Assembly: GCF_003343245.1 (NCBI RefSeq)
Contig: NZ_CP024901.1
Location: 4,464,001-4,528,000, forward strand
Origin: Photorhabdus laumondii subsp. laumondii
GTDB taxonomy: Bacteria > Pseudomonadota > Gammaproteobacteria > Enterobacterales > Enterobacteriaceae
Reading direction: 5' to 3'
DNA: 64,000 bases
The position numbers and the translations under genes were made by a program. The notes below the pieces were generated by a model. It did no database searches and was not told the DNA's origin. It saw nothing but the letters and a program-made list of their open reading frames with translations. Shown here one piece after another: positions 17,127-25,830 of this stretch (position 1 is its first letter; each line of letters begins with the position of its first letter).

Positions 17127-18191
17127 ATGGCAAAAAAAGAATTCGGTGTATTTCTACCCATAGCTAAAGGTGGATGGATTATTTCCAAAAATACACCACC
17201 ACTCGATGCTTCTTATCAGCAAAACCGTGAAGCAGCTATTCTGGCTGATCAAATTGGTTTGGATTTCATCATGTCAATGAGCAAATGGCGTGGCTTTGGT
17301 GGCGAAACGGAACATTGGGGCTGTTCGTTGGAATCCGTTACGATGATGGCAGGTATTGCCGAAGTGACTCATCATGCTCGGCTTATCGCAACCATGCACG
17401 CCGGGCTGCATAATCCTGCCGTGACAGCCAAAATGATTGCGACATTGGATCAAATTAGTCATGGGCGCGCCGGGCTGAATATTGTCTCTGGCTCATTCAA
17501 AGACGAATTTGAACAGATGGGGGAATGGGATAACAATTTAGATCACGATCAACGTTACGCAATGACCGAAGAGTGGACCCAATTGATCAAACGGCTTTGG
17601 AGTGAGAAGCAGGTTAATCATCAGGGAGATTACTTTAATTTCAAGAATTGTGTTTCTGAACCTAAACCTGTTTCCGTTCCGCGCCCTTATTTGGTCTGTG
17701 CCGGTCAATCAGAATGTGGACTACGTTTTAGTGTGCGTAACACCGATGTGTGTTTCATTGGTGGTAAAGATGAGGAAGAAACGCGACAAATCAGTCTGAT
17801 GGCTAAACGTCTTGCAGCCGAATACGGCACAACCACCAAAACCTTTTGTATGTGTACGATTATTTGCGCTGAAACAGATGAAGAAGCTAAAACGCTGGCT
17901 GAGTTCTATCGTGATGGCTTGGATATAGACGCAGTTAAAAGCATGATGCACAGTTTTGGCGTCGATGTTGGCGAAAAAAGCAATGCGATGGTTGAAAGAT
18001 CCCAAAACGCTTTTATGACCCACACCGCTATCGGCAACCCGGAAACGTGCCGCCAACAATTATCAGATTTGCTGCGTGAATGCGAACTGGACGGCGTTAT
18101 GTTGATCTTCCCTGATTATGTTCAGGGGTTGACCACTTTCGGCGAGAAAATCTTGCCACAACTTAGAGCTGAATTTATCTATACCCAATAG
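17127..18191 (+). CDS. RutA-like LLM-class flavin monooxygenase
   Basis: A 354-residue luciferase-fold, FMN-dependent enzyme. It matches RutA (pyrimidine monooxygenase) blocks: FGVFLPIAKGGWIIS, SMSKWRGFGGETEHW, GRAGLNIVSGSFKDEFEQMG and the phosphate-binding RPYLVCAGQSECGLRF. RutA opens the uracil ring. Here the accompanying rutB-G genes are absent, so a different heterocycle or a different downstream route is possible. The last codons (IYTQ-stop) lie in the adjoining ERIC element, which supplies the stop. Confidence 0.85.
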   Translation: MAKKEFGVFLPIAKGGWIISKNTPPLDASYQQNREAAILADQIGLDFIMSMSKWRGFGGETEHWGCSLESVTMMAGIAEVTHHARLIATMHAGLHNPAVTAKMIATLDQISHGRAGLNIVSGSFKDEFEQMGEWDNNLDHDQRYAMTEEWTQLIKRLWSEKQVNHQGDYFNFKNCVSEPKPVSVPRPYLVCAGQSECGLRFSVRNTDVCFIGGKDEEETRQISLMAKRLAAEYGTTTKTFCMCTIICAETDEEAKTLAEFYRDGLDIDAVKSMMHSFGVDVGEKSNAMVERSQNAFMTHTAIGNPETCRQQLSDLLRECELDGVMLIFPDYVQGLTTFGEKILPQLRAEFIYTQ

Positions 18192-18317
18192 ATTTCAAGA
18201 TGCATCGCGACGGCAAGGGAGTAAATCCCCGGGAGCATAGATAACGATGTGACCGGGGTGAGAGAGTGCAGCCAACATGCAGCCAACAAAGAGGCAACTT
18301 GAAAGATGACGGATATA
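18180..18317 (-). repeat. ERIC element with 11-bp internal duplication (138 bp)
   Basis: Reverse orientation relative to most ERICs here. It holds a tandem repeat of about 11 bp around GCAGCCAACATGCAGCCAACA, making it 138 bp. Its left end contains the stop codon of the RutA-like gene. Confidence 0.92.
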
Positions 18318-18410
18318 AACAACGATAATAGGCCAATAAGCCAGGGAATGGATTCTCCACATCTCGACGAGCGATTACCCATTCCCTAAACGTCTGCAAA
18401 TATCGCCCTT

Positions 18411-20843
18411 TTACCCCTGAACTCGCCGGTGTAATCCCGTACCCCGTAATAACCGAAGCCCCAACCCACTCCCACACAATGAAAGTAACAAGCTGCTGAT
18501 TATTGGTAATAACAGCCACATCTGCCATTCTGGTTGCCACGGAAAATCAAATACCTTGGTCTGTAATAACCAGAGCGCAACCTCAGCCCCTAATGCCGCA
18601 GTAAAACCCGCCATTAATCCAAGCAAAGCAAATTCATACCAAAGCGTACGACGCAGTAGCTGTTTACTGGCTCCCAAGGTGCGATAAACCACTAATTCAA
18701 GTTGCCGTTGATGCATCCCTACCTGAACCTGAGCCAATAGCAGTAATGCGCCACAAACCATGACCAATCCAACCATGACTTCCAATGCCTTACTTACCTG
18801 CTGCAAAATACCCTGAATTTGCTTAATCATCACGCCGGTATCAAGTAGGCTCAACGTCGGAAACTGACGATTAAGATCCGTCAGAAGGCGACCCTCTCCC
18901 TCATAATGGAAACTGGTCAACCAAGTTTGCTGCTGATTTTCTAATGCTTGTTTCGGGAAAATAAACAAGAAATTTGGCCGCAAACTTTCCCAATCCACCA
19001 GTCGAATACTGCTAACGATGGCACTGAATTGCTGCGTATCACCACTGAATGTCAGCTTATCGCCGATTTTGATTGCCAAACGCTCAGCAAGCCCTTGCTC
19101 GATAGAAACCTCATCCTTCTTTAGCGGCCAGTGACCTTCCACCAAGGTATTAAACGGGGGTAACTCCTCTTTCCATGTCAGGTTCAATTCCCGCTGTACC
19201 GTGTTGCTATCCGATCCTCTGGCCTCTGCCCACGCGATAGCTGACTGACCATTAATTTCCGTCAAGCGAGCCAATACCACCGGATAGAATGCCGTAGGTT
19301 TAACCTGATACTGAGCCAGCAAATGTTCTACTTGTGGAATTTGCTGTCCAGTCATATTAATCAGAAAATAGTTTGGACTATCTGGTGGCAATTGGTGCTG
19401 CCAACGGTCAAGCAAGTCTCCCCGGACCACCAGCAACAAAGCAAATAACATAAATGATAAAGAAAAAGCCGCCAATTGAGCTACTGTTTGAAACGGCTGC
19501 CGCAGTAGTCGATTAACCGCCAGACGAAAACTGAGTTGGCGAAGTTTCAAATGACGTAATAACCACAATCCTCCCCAACCAAACACCGCCAGTAATAGCG
19601 CAACCATCATCATGCCTGCAAGTAACGCCCATAACATGGGCTTGGTGCCAACTAACAGACTCAGCCCACTAATGACCACCAATACCGCCAACGGCAAGTA
19701 ATAACGTAACGGCCAGATAGGCGCGATAATATCATTACGCAGCACTCGTGATGGTTGGGTTGCCATTAACTGCTTATACGGACGTATTCCCACCAGTAAG
19801 GCGATAACAGATAACGCACCTAACGCCCATATCCACGGCCAGAATCCTGCTACTGGTAAGGTCTTCGGCAACATAGGGGCCAAAATCTGCACGAGCAGAT
19901 ATTCAAACATCAATCCCAGAAGCGTTCCCACCAGCGCCGCCGCAATTAATATCACCAGCCATTGACCAATCACCCATTTACGCAACGCCCAACGCCCCGC
20001 ACCCAGTGTTTTAAGCACAGCAATCAAATCATGGCGGCTACGGCAATAGTGAGTCATTGATACTGCTACCGCGGCGACAGCGAGTAATAATGTCAGTAAA
20101 GCCGATAACAACAAGAATTGCTGTGCCCTTTCAATCGTTTTTTCCAGCGCCCCGCTGTCCTGTTTCAAGGTATACCAGCGCTGATCAGCTTTAAGTTGGG
20201 GATCAATGAGCTGCTGATACTGATAAACTGCTTCTTTATCACCCGAAAACATATAACGATAAGTCAGGCGGCTACCCGGCTGAATCGCACCGGTAGATGG
20301 CGCATCATCAAGATTGATTAAAATCCGTGGCGCAATCTGAAAGGGATTGAAACCACTGTCCGGTTCCTGAATTAATTCTCCACTCACCTTAAGCGTGGTA
20401 TCACCCACATCGAGATTATCGCCAACTTTGATTTTCAACAATTCAAGCAAGCGAGGTGCAACCAGCACTGTGCCTTTTTCCGCTTTCAAACCCGGTGGAT
20501 GGGTTTCCAGTTCACCATATAACGGGTAATGACTGTCTGCGGCTTTTACATTCGCAAGTTGAGGAATGTCCCCAGCATAAGTCATTGTGGTGAAAGAGAG
20601 TTGGCGACTTAATTTTAATCCCCGTTTTTTCGCCTGCTGTAGCCATTCTTCATCTACCGGATAAGCAGCACGCAGGACTAAATCACCCGCCAGAAAATCC
20701 CGACTCTGGTAATGAACACTTTGATCAATGCGATCACTAATCCTTCCTAAGGCCAGCACACAAGCTACCGCCAAGGTAAGAGATAACCAGACAATCAATA
20801 AAGAAGGTGTGCGCCACTCGCGCCAAAACCAACGCCAAATCAT
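18411..20843 (-). CDS. ybbP: ABC transporter permease of the YbbAP system
   Basis: An 810-residue FtsX/MacB-type permease. The N-terminal helix LLIVWLSLTLAVACVLALG and three further helices flank periplasmic domains, and the last three are at about residues 690-800. It overlaps ybbA by 4 bp, so the pair is coupled. With YbbA it forms a type VII (mechanotransmission) ABC system; the partner tesA next to it suggests release of hydrophobic compounds from the inner membrane (inference from E. coli). Confidence 0.94.
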   Translation of the reverse strand: MIWRWFWREWRTPSLLIVWLSLTLAVACVLALGRISDRIDQSVHYQSRDFLAGDLVLRAAYPVDEEWLQQAKKRGLKLSRQLSFTTMTYAGDIPQLANVKAADSHYPLYGELETHPPGLKAEKGTVLVAPRLLELLKIKVGDNLDVGDTTLKVSGELIQEPDSGFNPFQIAPRILINLDDAPSTGAIQPGSRLTYRYMFSGDKEAVYQYQQLIDPQLKADQRWYTLKQDSGALEKTIERAQQFLLLSALLTLLLAVAAVAVSMTHYCRSRHDLIAVLKTLGAGRWALRKWVIGQWLVILIAAALVGTLLGLMFEYLLVQILAPMLPKTLPVAGFWPWIWALGALSVIALLVGIRPYKQLMATQPSRVLRNDIIAPIWPLRYYLPLAVLVVISGLSLLVGTKPMLWALLAGMMMVALLLAVFGWGGLWLLRHLKLRQLSFRLAVNRLLRQPFQTVAQLAAFSLSFMLFALLLVVRGDLLDRWQHQLPPDSPNYFLINMTGQQIPQVEHLLAQYQVKPTAFYPVVLARLTEINGQSAIAWAEARGSDSNTVQRELNLTWKEELPPFNTLVEGHWPLKKDEVSIEQGLAERLAIKIGDKLTFSGDTQQFSAIVSSIRLVDWESLRPNFLFIFPKQALENQQQTWLTSFHYEGEGRLLTDLNRQFPTLSLLDTGVMIKQIQGILQQVSKALEVMVGLVMVCGALLLLAQVQVGMHQRQLELVVYRTLGASKQLLRRTLWYEFALLGLMAGFTAALGAEVALWLLQTKVFDFPWQPEWQMWLLLPIISSLLLSLCGSGLGLRLLRGTGLHRRVQG

Positions 20844-21526
20844 CTTTCTTCCCTCAATTTTCCATCAACCAACCGCAAGCAACGTTGACAACGGGCCGCA
20901 AGCTGGCTGTCATGAGTGACCAAAATTAATGTTGTGGCATAATCACGATTCAGAGAAAACAGTAAATCAGCAATACGATCACCGGTTTGCCGATCCAGAT
21001 TACCTGTTGGCTCATCAGCAAACAGAATTTTGGGTTGACTGCTGAATGCCCGTGCCAATGCCACTCTCTGTTGTTCACCGCCAGAAAGTTGTGCTGGCAT
21101 ATGTTTCAAACGCTTCCCCAATCCCAGTTGTTCAAGCAATTCAACCGCCTGTTTCCTACTACTATTTTCAGACTCACCACGTAATAAGGCAGGAAGCTGG
21201 ACATTCTCTAATGCGTTTAATGTCGGAATTAACATAAAGGACTGAAAGACAAAACCAACACTTTCAGCCCGGAGTTGCGCCCGCTGCTCTTCATTCATCT
21301 GGCTTAAATTATGCCCTAGCAGCCGAACCTCACCGTCACTGCCATCATCTAACCCGGCAATAATGCCAAGCAATGTGGATTTACCCGAACCCGACTCTCC
21401 CACCAAAGCGATAGTCTGTGCCGACTCGACAACCAACTCAACTCCCTGCAATATAGTGATCTTATGTCCTCCCTGACCAACGTGCTTACTGAGATGCTGA
21501 ACTTCAAGAATATTCCCCGTTACCAT
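20840..21526 (-). CDS. ybbA: ABC transporter ATP-binding protein of the YbbAP system
   Basis: A 228-residue ATPase of the LolD/MacB type. Walker A is GESGSGKST at 43-51, the signature LSGGEQQR, and Walker B ILFADEPTGNLD with a following HD switch (VTHD). It energises YbbP. Its 5' end overlaps the divergent tesA coding region by 33 bp, so both starts share one short control region. Confidence 0.95.
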   Translation of the reverse strand: MVTGNILEVQHLSKHVGQGGHKITILQGVELVVESAQTIALVGESGSGKSTLLGIIAGLDDGSDGEVRLLGHNLSQMNEEQRAQLRAESVGFVFQSFMLIPTLNALENVQLPALLRGESENSSRKQAVELLEQLGLGKRLKHMPAQLSGGEQQRVALARAFSSQPKILFADEPTGNLDRQTGDRIADLLFSLNRDYATTLILVTHDSQLAARCQRCLRLVDGKLREER

Positions 21527-22129
21527 TTACTTTTCCTTTTACTGATGGTGCTATTTAGCGCCAGAGCGACTGCGGCTGATACCCTTCTGATTCTCGGTGA
21601 TAGCCTTAGTGCCGGTTACCATCTGCCTATTGAGCAGTCATGGCCTGCTTTGATGGAAAAAAAGTGGCAAAAATCCGGCAATAAAATCACGGTCATCAAC
21701 GGCAGCATCAGCGGCAACACCGCCGCTCAGGGCCTTGAGCGGCTACCTGAATTACTTAAACAACATAAACCCCGTTGGGTACTGATAGAGCTGGGTGCCA
21801 ACGATGGATTACGCGGTTTTCCTCCACAACACACCGAACAAGATCTACAACAGATCATTACTTTAGTGAAACAAGCTAATATTCAGCCTTTATTGATGCA
21901 GATCCGTCTACCACCAAACTATGGGCGCCGTTATACCGAGTCTTTTGCCAAGATTTACCCCAAACTGGCAGAATATAATCAAATTCCCCTGCTCCCGTTT
22001 TATATGGAGCAAGTCGCCATTAAACCGGAGTGGGTGCAACAAGATGGGTTACATCCTAATCTGGCAGCCCAACCATTTATCGCCGATTGGATGTCTGACA
22101 CACTATCAGCACATCTTAATTATTCTTAA
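21494..22129 (+). CDS. tesA: Multifunctional acyl-CoA thioesterase I / lysophospholipase L1
   Basis: A periplasmic SGNH hydrolase of 211 residues. The signal peptide ends near ARATA/A. GDSLSAGYH carries the catalytic Ser, GANDGLRG is block III, and DGLHPN carries the catalytic Asp and His. The ATG at 21494 (MLNFKNIPRYHLLF) matches the E. coli start; the open extension to 21464 is not used. Divergent from ybbA with overlapping 5' ends. Confidence 0.96.
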   Translation: MLNFKNIPRYHLLFLLLMVLFSARATAADTLLILGDSLSAGYHLPIEQSWPALMEKKWQKSGNKITVINGSISGNTAAQGLERLPELLKQHKPRWVLIELGANDGLRGFPPQHTEQDLQQIITLVKQANIQPLLMQIRLPPNYGRRYTESFAKIYPKLAEYNQIPLLPFYMEQVAIKPEWVQQDGLHPNLAAQPFIADWMSDTLSAHLNYS

Positions 22130-22179
22130 GTAGTAAACTATTAGTTTCAACAAATTGATGTCTATAAGCAGGTAAAGTT

Positions 22180-22965
22180 ATGCAAAAGTCAGTTCTTATC
22201 ACAGGCTGTTCCAGTGGAATTGGTCTGGTGGCGGCCAAAACACTACATCAGCGGGGCTACAGAGTATTAGCAGCCTGCCGGAAACCCGCAGATTTACAGC
22301 ATATGCGCGAATTAGGACTGGAACCTATCGAATTGGATCTTGATGACAAAATGAGTGTTGAACGTGCCGCCGCCGAGGTCATCAAGCTAACCAATGGCCG
22401 TCTTTACGGGCTGTTTAATAATGGCGGCTTTGGTATTTATGGCCCACTCAATACTATCAGTCGTGAACAACTGGAACGGCAATTCTCTACTAATCTATTT
22501 GGTACACATCAACTTACCTGCTTATTACTTCCCGCAATGCAACTTCATGGTGAAGGCCGTATTATTCAAACCAGTTCAGTTATGGGACTGATTTCAACCC
22601 CAGGCCGTGGTGCTTACTCTGCCAGTAAATATGCCTTGGAAGCATGGTCAGATGCGCTAAGAATGGAATTAGCCGGCACAGGAATTAAAGCCTGTTTGAT
22701 TGTTCCTGGCCCGATAAAAACACGTTTTTCAGAAAACGTGAATCAAACGCAAAGCGATAAACCTGTCAAAAACCCCAGGATCGCCCGTCACTTTACCCTG
22801 ACTCCCGAAGCCGTTGTGAATAAACTAATTCATGCTCTGGAAAGTCCGAATCCTAAATTACGTTACCCAGTGACTTGGGTAACCCATGCAGTCGCTATTA
22901 TGCGCCGGATTTTACCAGGAAGAGTAATGGATAAAATACTGAGCAAACAAAGTGGTACAACTTGA
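22180..22965 (+). CDS. ybbO: Short-chain dehydrogenase YbbO (NADP-dependent)
   Basis: A 261-residue Rossmann-fold oxidoreductase. The cofactor loop TGCSSGIG is at 8-15, NNGGFGIYG replaces the usual NNAG, Ser is in TSSVMG, and the catalytic pair is YSASKYALE. E. coli YbbO reduces aldehydes with NADPH. It follows tesA by 50 bp in the same direction. Confidence 0.93.
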   Translation: MQKSVLITGCSSGIGLVAAKTLHQRGYRVLAACRKPADLQHMRELGLEPIELDLDDKMSVERAAAEVIKLTNGRLYGLFNNGGFGIYGPLNTISREQLERQFSTNLFGTHQLTCLLLPAMQLHGEGRIIQTSSVMGLISTPGRGAYSASKYALEAWSDALRMELAGTGIKACLIVPGPIKTRFSENVNQTQSDKPVKNPRIARHFTLTPEAVVNKLIHALESPNPKLRYPVTWVTHAVAIMRRILPGRVMDKILSKQSGTT

Positions 22966-23033
22966 AAGTTAAGAAAATAACCTCAATCTATTTAATCGTA
23001 CCCTGCGATAACCAAATTTAAGAGACTAATTAT

Positions 23034-23891
23034 ATGTTACCGACCTCTATTGGAATTAATGTTAACGAAAGCAACCTCCATCAAATCGTTGAACAGTCTA
23101 TGACTGTACCTGTTTTATTTTATTTCTGGTCCGAACGTAGCCCCCATTGCCAAGAATTAAGCGTAACACTGGATAAACTGGCCGCAGAATATGCGGATCA
23201 ATTCATATTGGCAAAAGTGGATTGCGATAAAGAGCAAATGGTCGCCGCACAATTTGGTTTACGCGCCATTCCTACGGTTTATATTATGCAACAAGGTCAA
23301 CCCGTAGATGGTTTTCAGGGGCCACAACCTGAAAACGTTATCAGAGAGATGCTGACTCGCGTATTACCGAAGCCGGAAGAGTTGAAAGCCGCTCAGGCGG
23401 AAGAACTTATCGCCGAAGGAAAACATCAGGAAGCACTACCGTTATTGAAAGAAGCCTGGCAATTAGCGCCCAAAAACAGTGCAATTGCACTTATGTTGAC
23501 CAAAGTGCAAATTATGCTCAATAATATAGAGGAAGCCCAGGAAATTCTGAATCTTATTCCATTACAGGATCAAGATACTAATTATCACAGTTTACTGGCT
23601 CAAATTGAGTTACAAAAGCAAGCGGCGGATACACCAGAGATCCAACAATTGCAGCAAGAATTCGCCATTCAACCGGAGAATGCCGAGCTAGCTGTTAAGC
23701 TCGCGCTGAAACTGCACGAAGTCAGCCGTAATGAAGAAGCTCTGGAATTATTACTCAGCTTCCTAAAAAAGGACCTTTCTGCTGCCAACGGGGCGGTACG
23801 GAAAACAATGATGGATATTATGTCTGCAATGGGGACCGGTAATACCTTGGCTTCGAAATACCGTCGCCAAGTTTACTCACTGCTTTACTGA
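23034..23891 (+). CDS. cnoX: Chaperedoxin CnoX (YbbN)
   Basis: A 285-residue thioredoxin domain followed by tetratricopeptide-like repeats. The thioredoxin motif is SPHC at 36-39, so the first cysteine is serine, as in E. coli SQHC. CnoX protects proteins against overoxidation by hypochlorous acid and hands them to GroEL. The TPR half covers residues 115-285 ([20 protein letters not shown] and following). Confidence 0.94.
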   Translation: MLPTSIGINVNESNLHQIVEQSMTVPVLFYFWSERSPHCQELSVTLDKLAAEYADQFILAKVDCDKEQMVAAQFGLRAIPTVYIMQQGQPVDGFQGPQPENVIREMLTRVLPKPEELKAAQAEELIAEGKHQEALPLLKEAWQLAPKNSAIALMLTKVQIMLNNIEEAQEILNLIPLQDQDTNYHSLLAQIELQKQAADTPEIQQLQQEFAIQPENAELAVKLALKLHEVSRNEEALELLLSFLKKDLSAANGAVRKTMMDIMSAMGTGNTLASKYRRQVYSLLY

Positions 23892-23915
23892 TTTATTTAA
23901 TTGTAAGGAATTGCT

Positions 23916-24836
23916 ATGGATTTATTCGCTTTTGGTGCCGTACCCATTCTGATATTTATTGCGGTGGTTATTGTCTTTACTTGCGTAAAAACCGTGCCAC
24001 AAGGCTATCAATGGACGGTAGAACGTTTCGGCCGTTATACCCGAACTTTATTACCGGGTTTGCATATTATCGTCCCTTTTATCGATCGCATTGGCCGTAA
24101 AATTAACATGATGGAACAAGTGTTGGATATTCCTTCACAAGAAGTGATTTCCCGCGATAACGCCAATGTTACTATTGATGCGGTCTGCTTTATTCAGGTT
24201 GTCGATCCTGTTCGAGCTGCTTATGAAGTCAGCAACCTTGAACTATCCATTATCAATCTGACGATGACCAACTTCCGTACCGTTTTGGGTTCAATGGAAC
24301 TGGATGAAATGCTGTCACAGCGTGATTCCATCAACAGCCGCCTATTACATATTGTTGATGAAGCCACTAACCCATGGGGGGTGAAAATTACCCGTATTGA
24401 AATCCGTGATGTGCGTCCACCAAAAGAGTTGATCTCTGCCATGAACGCCCAGATGAAAGCAGAACGTACAAAACGTGCTGATATTCTGGAAGCAGAAGGT
24501 ATCCGTCAGGCGGCTATTCTGAAAGCAGAAGGAGAAAAACAGTCTCAAATTCTGAAAGCAGAAGGGGAACGTCAATCGGCATTTCTCCAGGCAGAAGCAC
24601 GTGAACGTGCCGCCGAAGCGGAAGCTCGCGCAACTAAAATGGTATCCGATGCGATCGCTGACGGTAACATGCAGGCAATTAACTACTTTGTTGCCCAGAA
24701 ATATACGGATGCCCTGACCAGTATTGGCGCTTCCGGTAACAGCAAAGTCATTATGATGCCTCTGGAAGCGAGCAACCTAATGGGTGCGATTGGCGGTATT
24801 ACTGAATTGATTGGCGAAAGCAAAAAAGGTAAATAA
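23916..24836 (+). CDS. qmcA: SPFH-domain membrane protein QmcA
   Basis: A 306-residue protein with an N-terminal membrane anchor ([19 protein letters not shown]), an SPFH/band-7 domain (residues 25-200) and a coiled coil of [15 protein letters not shown] repeats (about 185-235). It forms large inner-membrane oligomers with FtsH-associated relatives. ybbJ starts 2 bp after the stop. Confidence 0.95.
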   Translation: MDLFAFGAVPILIFIAVVIVFTCVKTVPQGYQWTVERFGRYTRTLLPGLHIIVPFIDRIGRKINMMEQVLDIPSQEVISRDNANVTIDAVCFIQVVDPVRAAYEVSNLELSIINLTMTNFRTVLGSMELDEMLSQRDSINSRLLHIVDEATNPWGVKITRIEIRDVRPPKELISAMNAQMKAERTKRADILEAEGIRQAAILKAEGEKQSQILKAEGERQSAFLQAEARERAAEAEARATKMVSDAIADGNMQAINYFVAQKYTDALTSIGASGNSKVIMMPLEASNLMGAIGGITELIGESKKGK

Positions 24837-24838
24837 CC

Positions 24839-25294
24839 ATGATTGCACAGATTGCGGCGCAAACTCCTTGGCTCTGGTTCTCTTTCGGCGGCTTACTGTT
24901 AATTGCAGAGCTTCTGGGAACTGGCGGCTATCTGTTATGGACGGGCATAGCCGCTATCGTTGTTGCGTTTGTCACCTGGCTGCTACCAGGAATAGATTGG
25001 GAATGGCAAGGCATTTTGTTTGCCACTCTGACGCTGCTTTCTGCAATGCTATGGCGCTACTGGTTACGTCGCCGCCCATCAAAAGGCGGCGATACCCTGA
25101 ACCAGAAAGAGCACCAGCTCATCGGTATCCGAGCCAAACTGACTACCGATACTGAAAATGGTTACAGCCGGGTCAAGCTAGCTGATGGAAGCTGGCGAGT
25201 TCACTGTAATAGTGAACTACCAGCCCACACCGAAGTAGAAGTGATCGCTGTTGATGGCATTACCCTGAAAGTAAAACCGGTCAGTTCTCAGTGA
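24839..25294 (+). CDS. ybbJ: NfeD-like membrane protein YbbJ
   Basis: A 151-residue protein with three N-terminal membrane helices (residues 8-75) and a C-terminal OB-fold (residues 90-150, [10 protein letters not shown] to ITLKVKPV), typical of NfeD partners of SPFH proteins. Placed immediately after qmcA, so the two likely work together. Its last codons overlap the cueR stop on the opposite strand by 7 bp. Confidence 0.94.
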   Translation: MIAQIAAQTPWLWFSFGGLLLIAELLGTGGYLLWTGIAAIVVAFVTWLLPGIDWEWQGILFATLTLLSAMLWRYWLRRRPSKGGDTLNQKEHQLIGIRAKLTTDTENGYSRVKLADGSWRVHCNSELPAHTEVEVIAVDGITLKVKPVSSQ

Positions 25295-25689
25295 TGAGAG
25301 CAACAACCCGATAAATGATCTATGATGGGGCATGCAGCCCCGTCATCTCCAGGGCACTCTTCCGCTAAGGATAACAATTTACTTCTTATTTTCTGCAACT
25401 CTTCAATCGCCTTTTCTATTTCAGCCACTTTATGCAATGTTGCCACTTTTACATCAGCACTATGACGATTGGGGTTGCGAAATAACACTAAAAACTCACG
25501 GCATTCATCAAGCGTAAAACCGACCTGTTTTGCCTGACGTAACAGCGTTAGTTCATCAATATGTTTCTGCTGATAATAACGGTAGCCGTTATCCCCCCTT
25601 TCCGGCGGTGTAATCAGATCCTTTTCTTCATAAAACCGGATAGCTTTGCTGGTAAGACCGGTTTTTTGGGCAATCTCACTAATGTTCAT
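25288..25689 (-). CDS. cueR: Copper-responsive MerR-family regulator CueR
   Basis: A 133-residue MerR-type activator with an N-terminal winged helix ([21 protein letters not shown]), a dimerisation coiled coil, and the Cu+ ligands Cys112 and Cys120 in CPGDDGAAC. Ser77 marks the monovalent-metal subgroup. An additional CCSHH tail is typical. It is divergent from copA, the gene it activates; in E. coli the two are separated by other genes. Confidence 0.96.
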   Translation of the reverse strand: MNISEIAQKTGLTSKAIRFYEEKDLITPPERGDNGYRYYQQKHIDELTLLRQAKQVGFTLDECREFLVLFRNPNRHSADVKVATLHKVAEIEKAIEELQKIRSKLLSLAEECPGDDGAACPIIDHLSGCCSHH

Positions 25690-25698
25690 TTTTTCCCC

Positions 25699-25729
25699 TT
25701 GACCTTACCCTTGAGGGAAGGTTTAACCT
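25699..25729 (+). promoter_or_regulatory. copA promoter with CueR operator
   Basis: The -35 TTGACC (25699-25704) and -10 TAACCT (25724-25729) are 19 bp apart, the over-long spacer of MerR-family promoters. The dyad ACCTTACCC...GGGAAGGT (25702-25722) fills it, closely matching the E. coli copA operator. Confidence 0.88.
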
Positions 25730-25830
25730 CCCCAACAAGTCAGAAACTCACTTGAACTGTGTAGATATTCATCACCAATTATCACACAGGTATGAAGAAT
25801 AATTACATCACTATGTGTTAGGAGTTTTTT

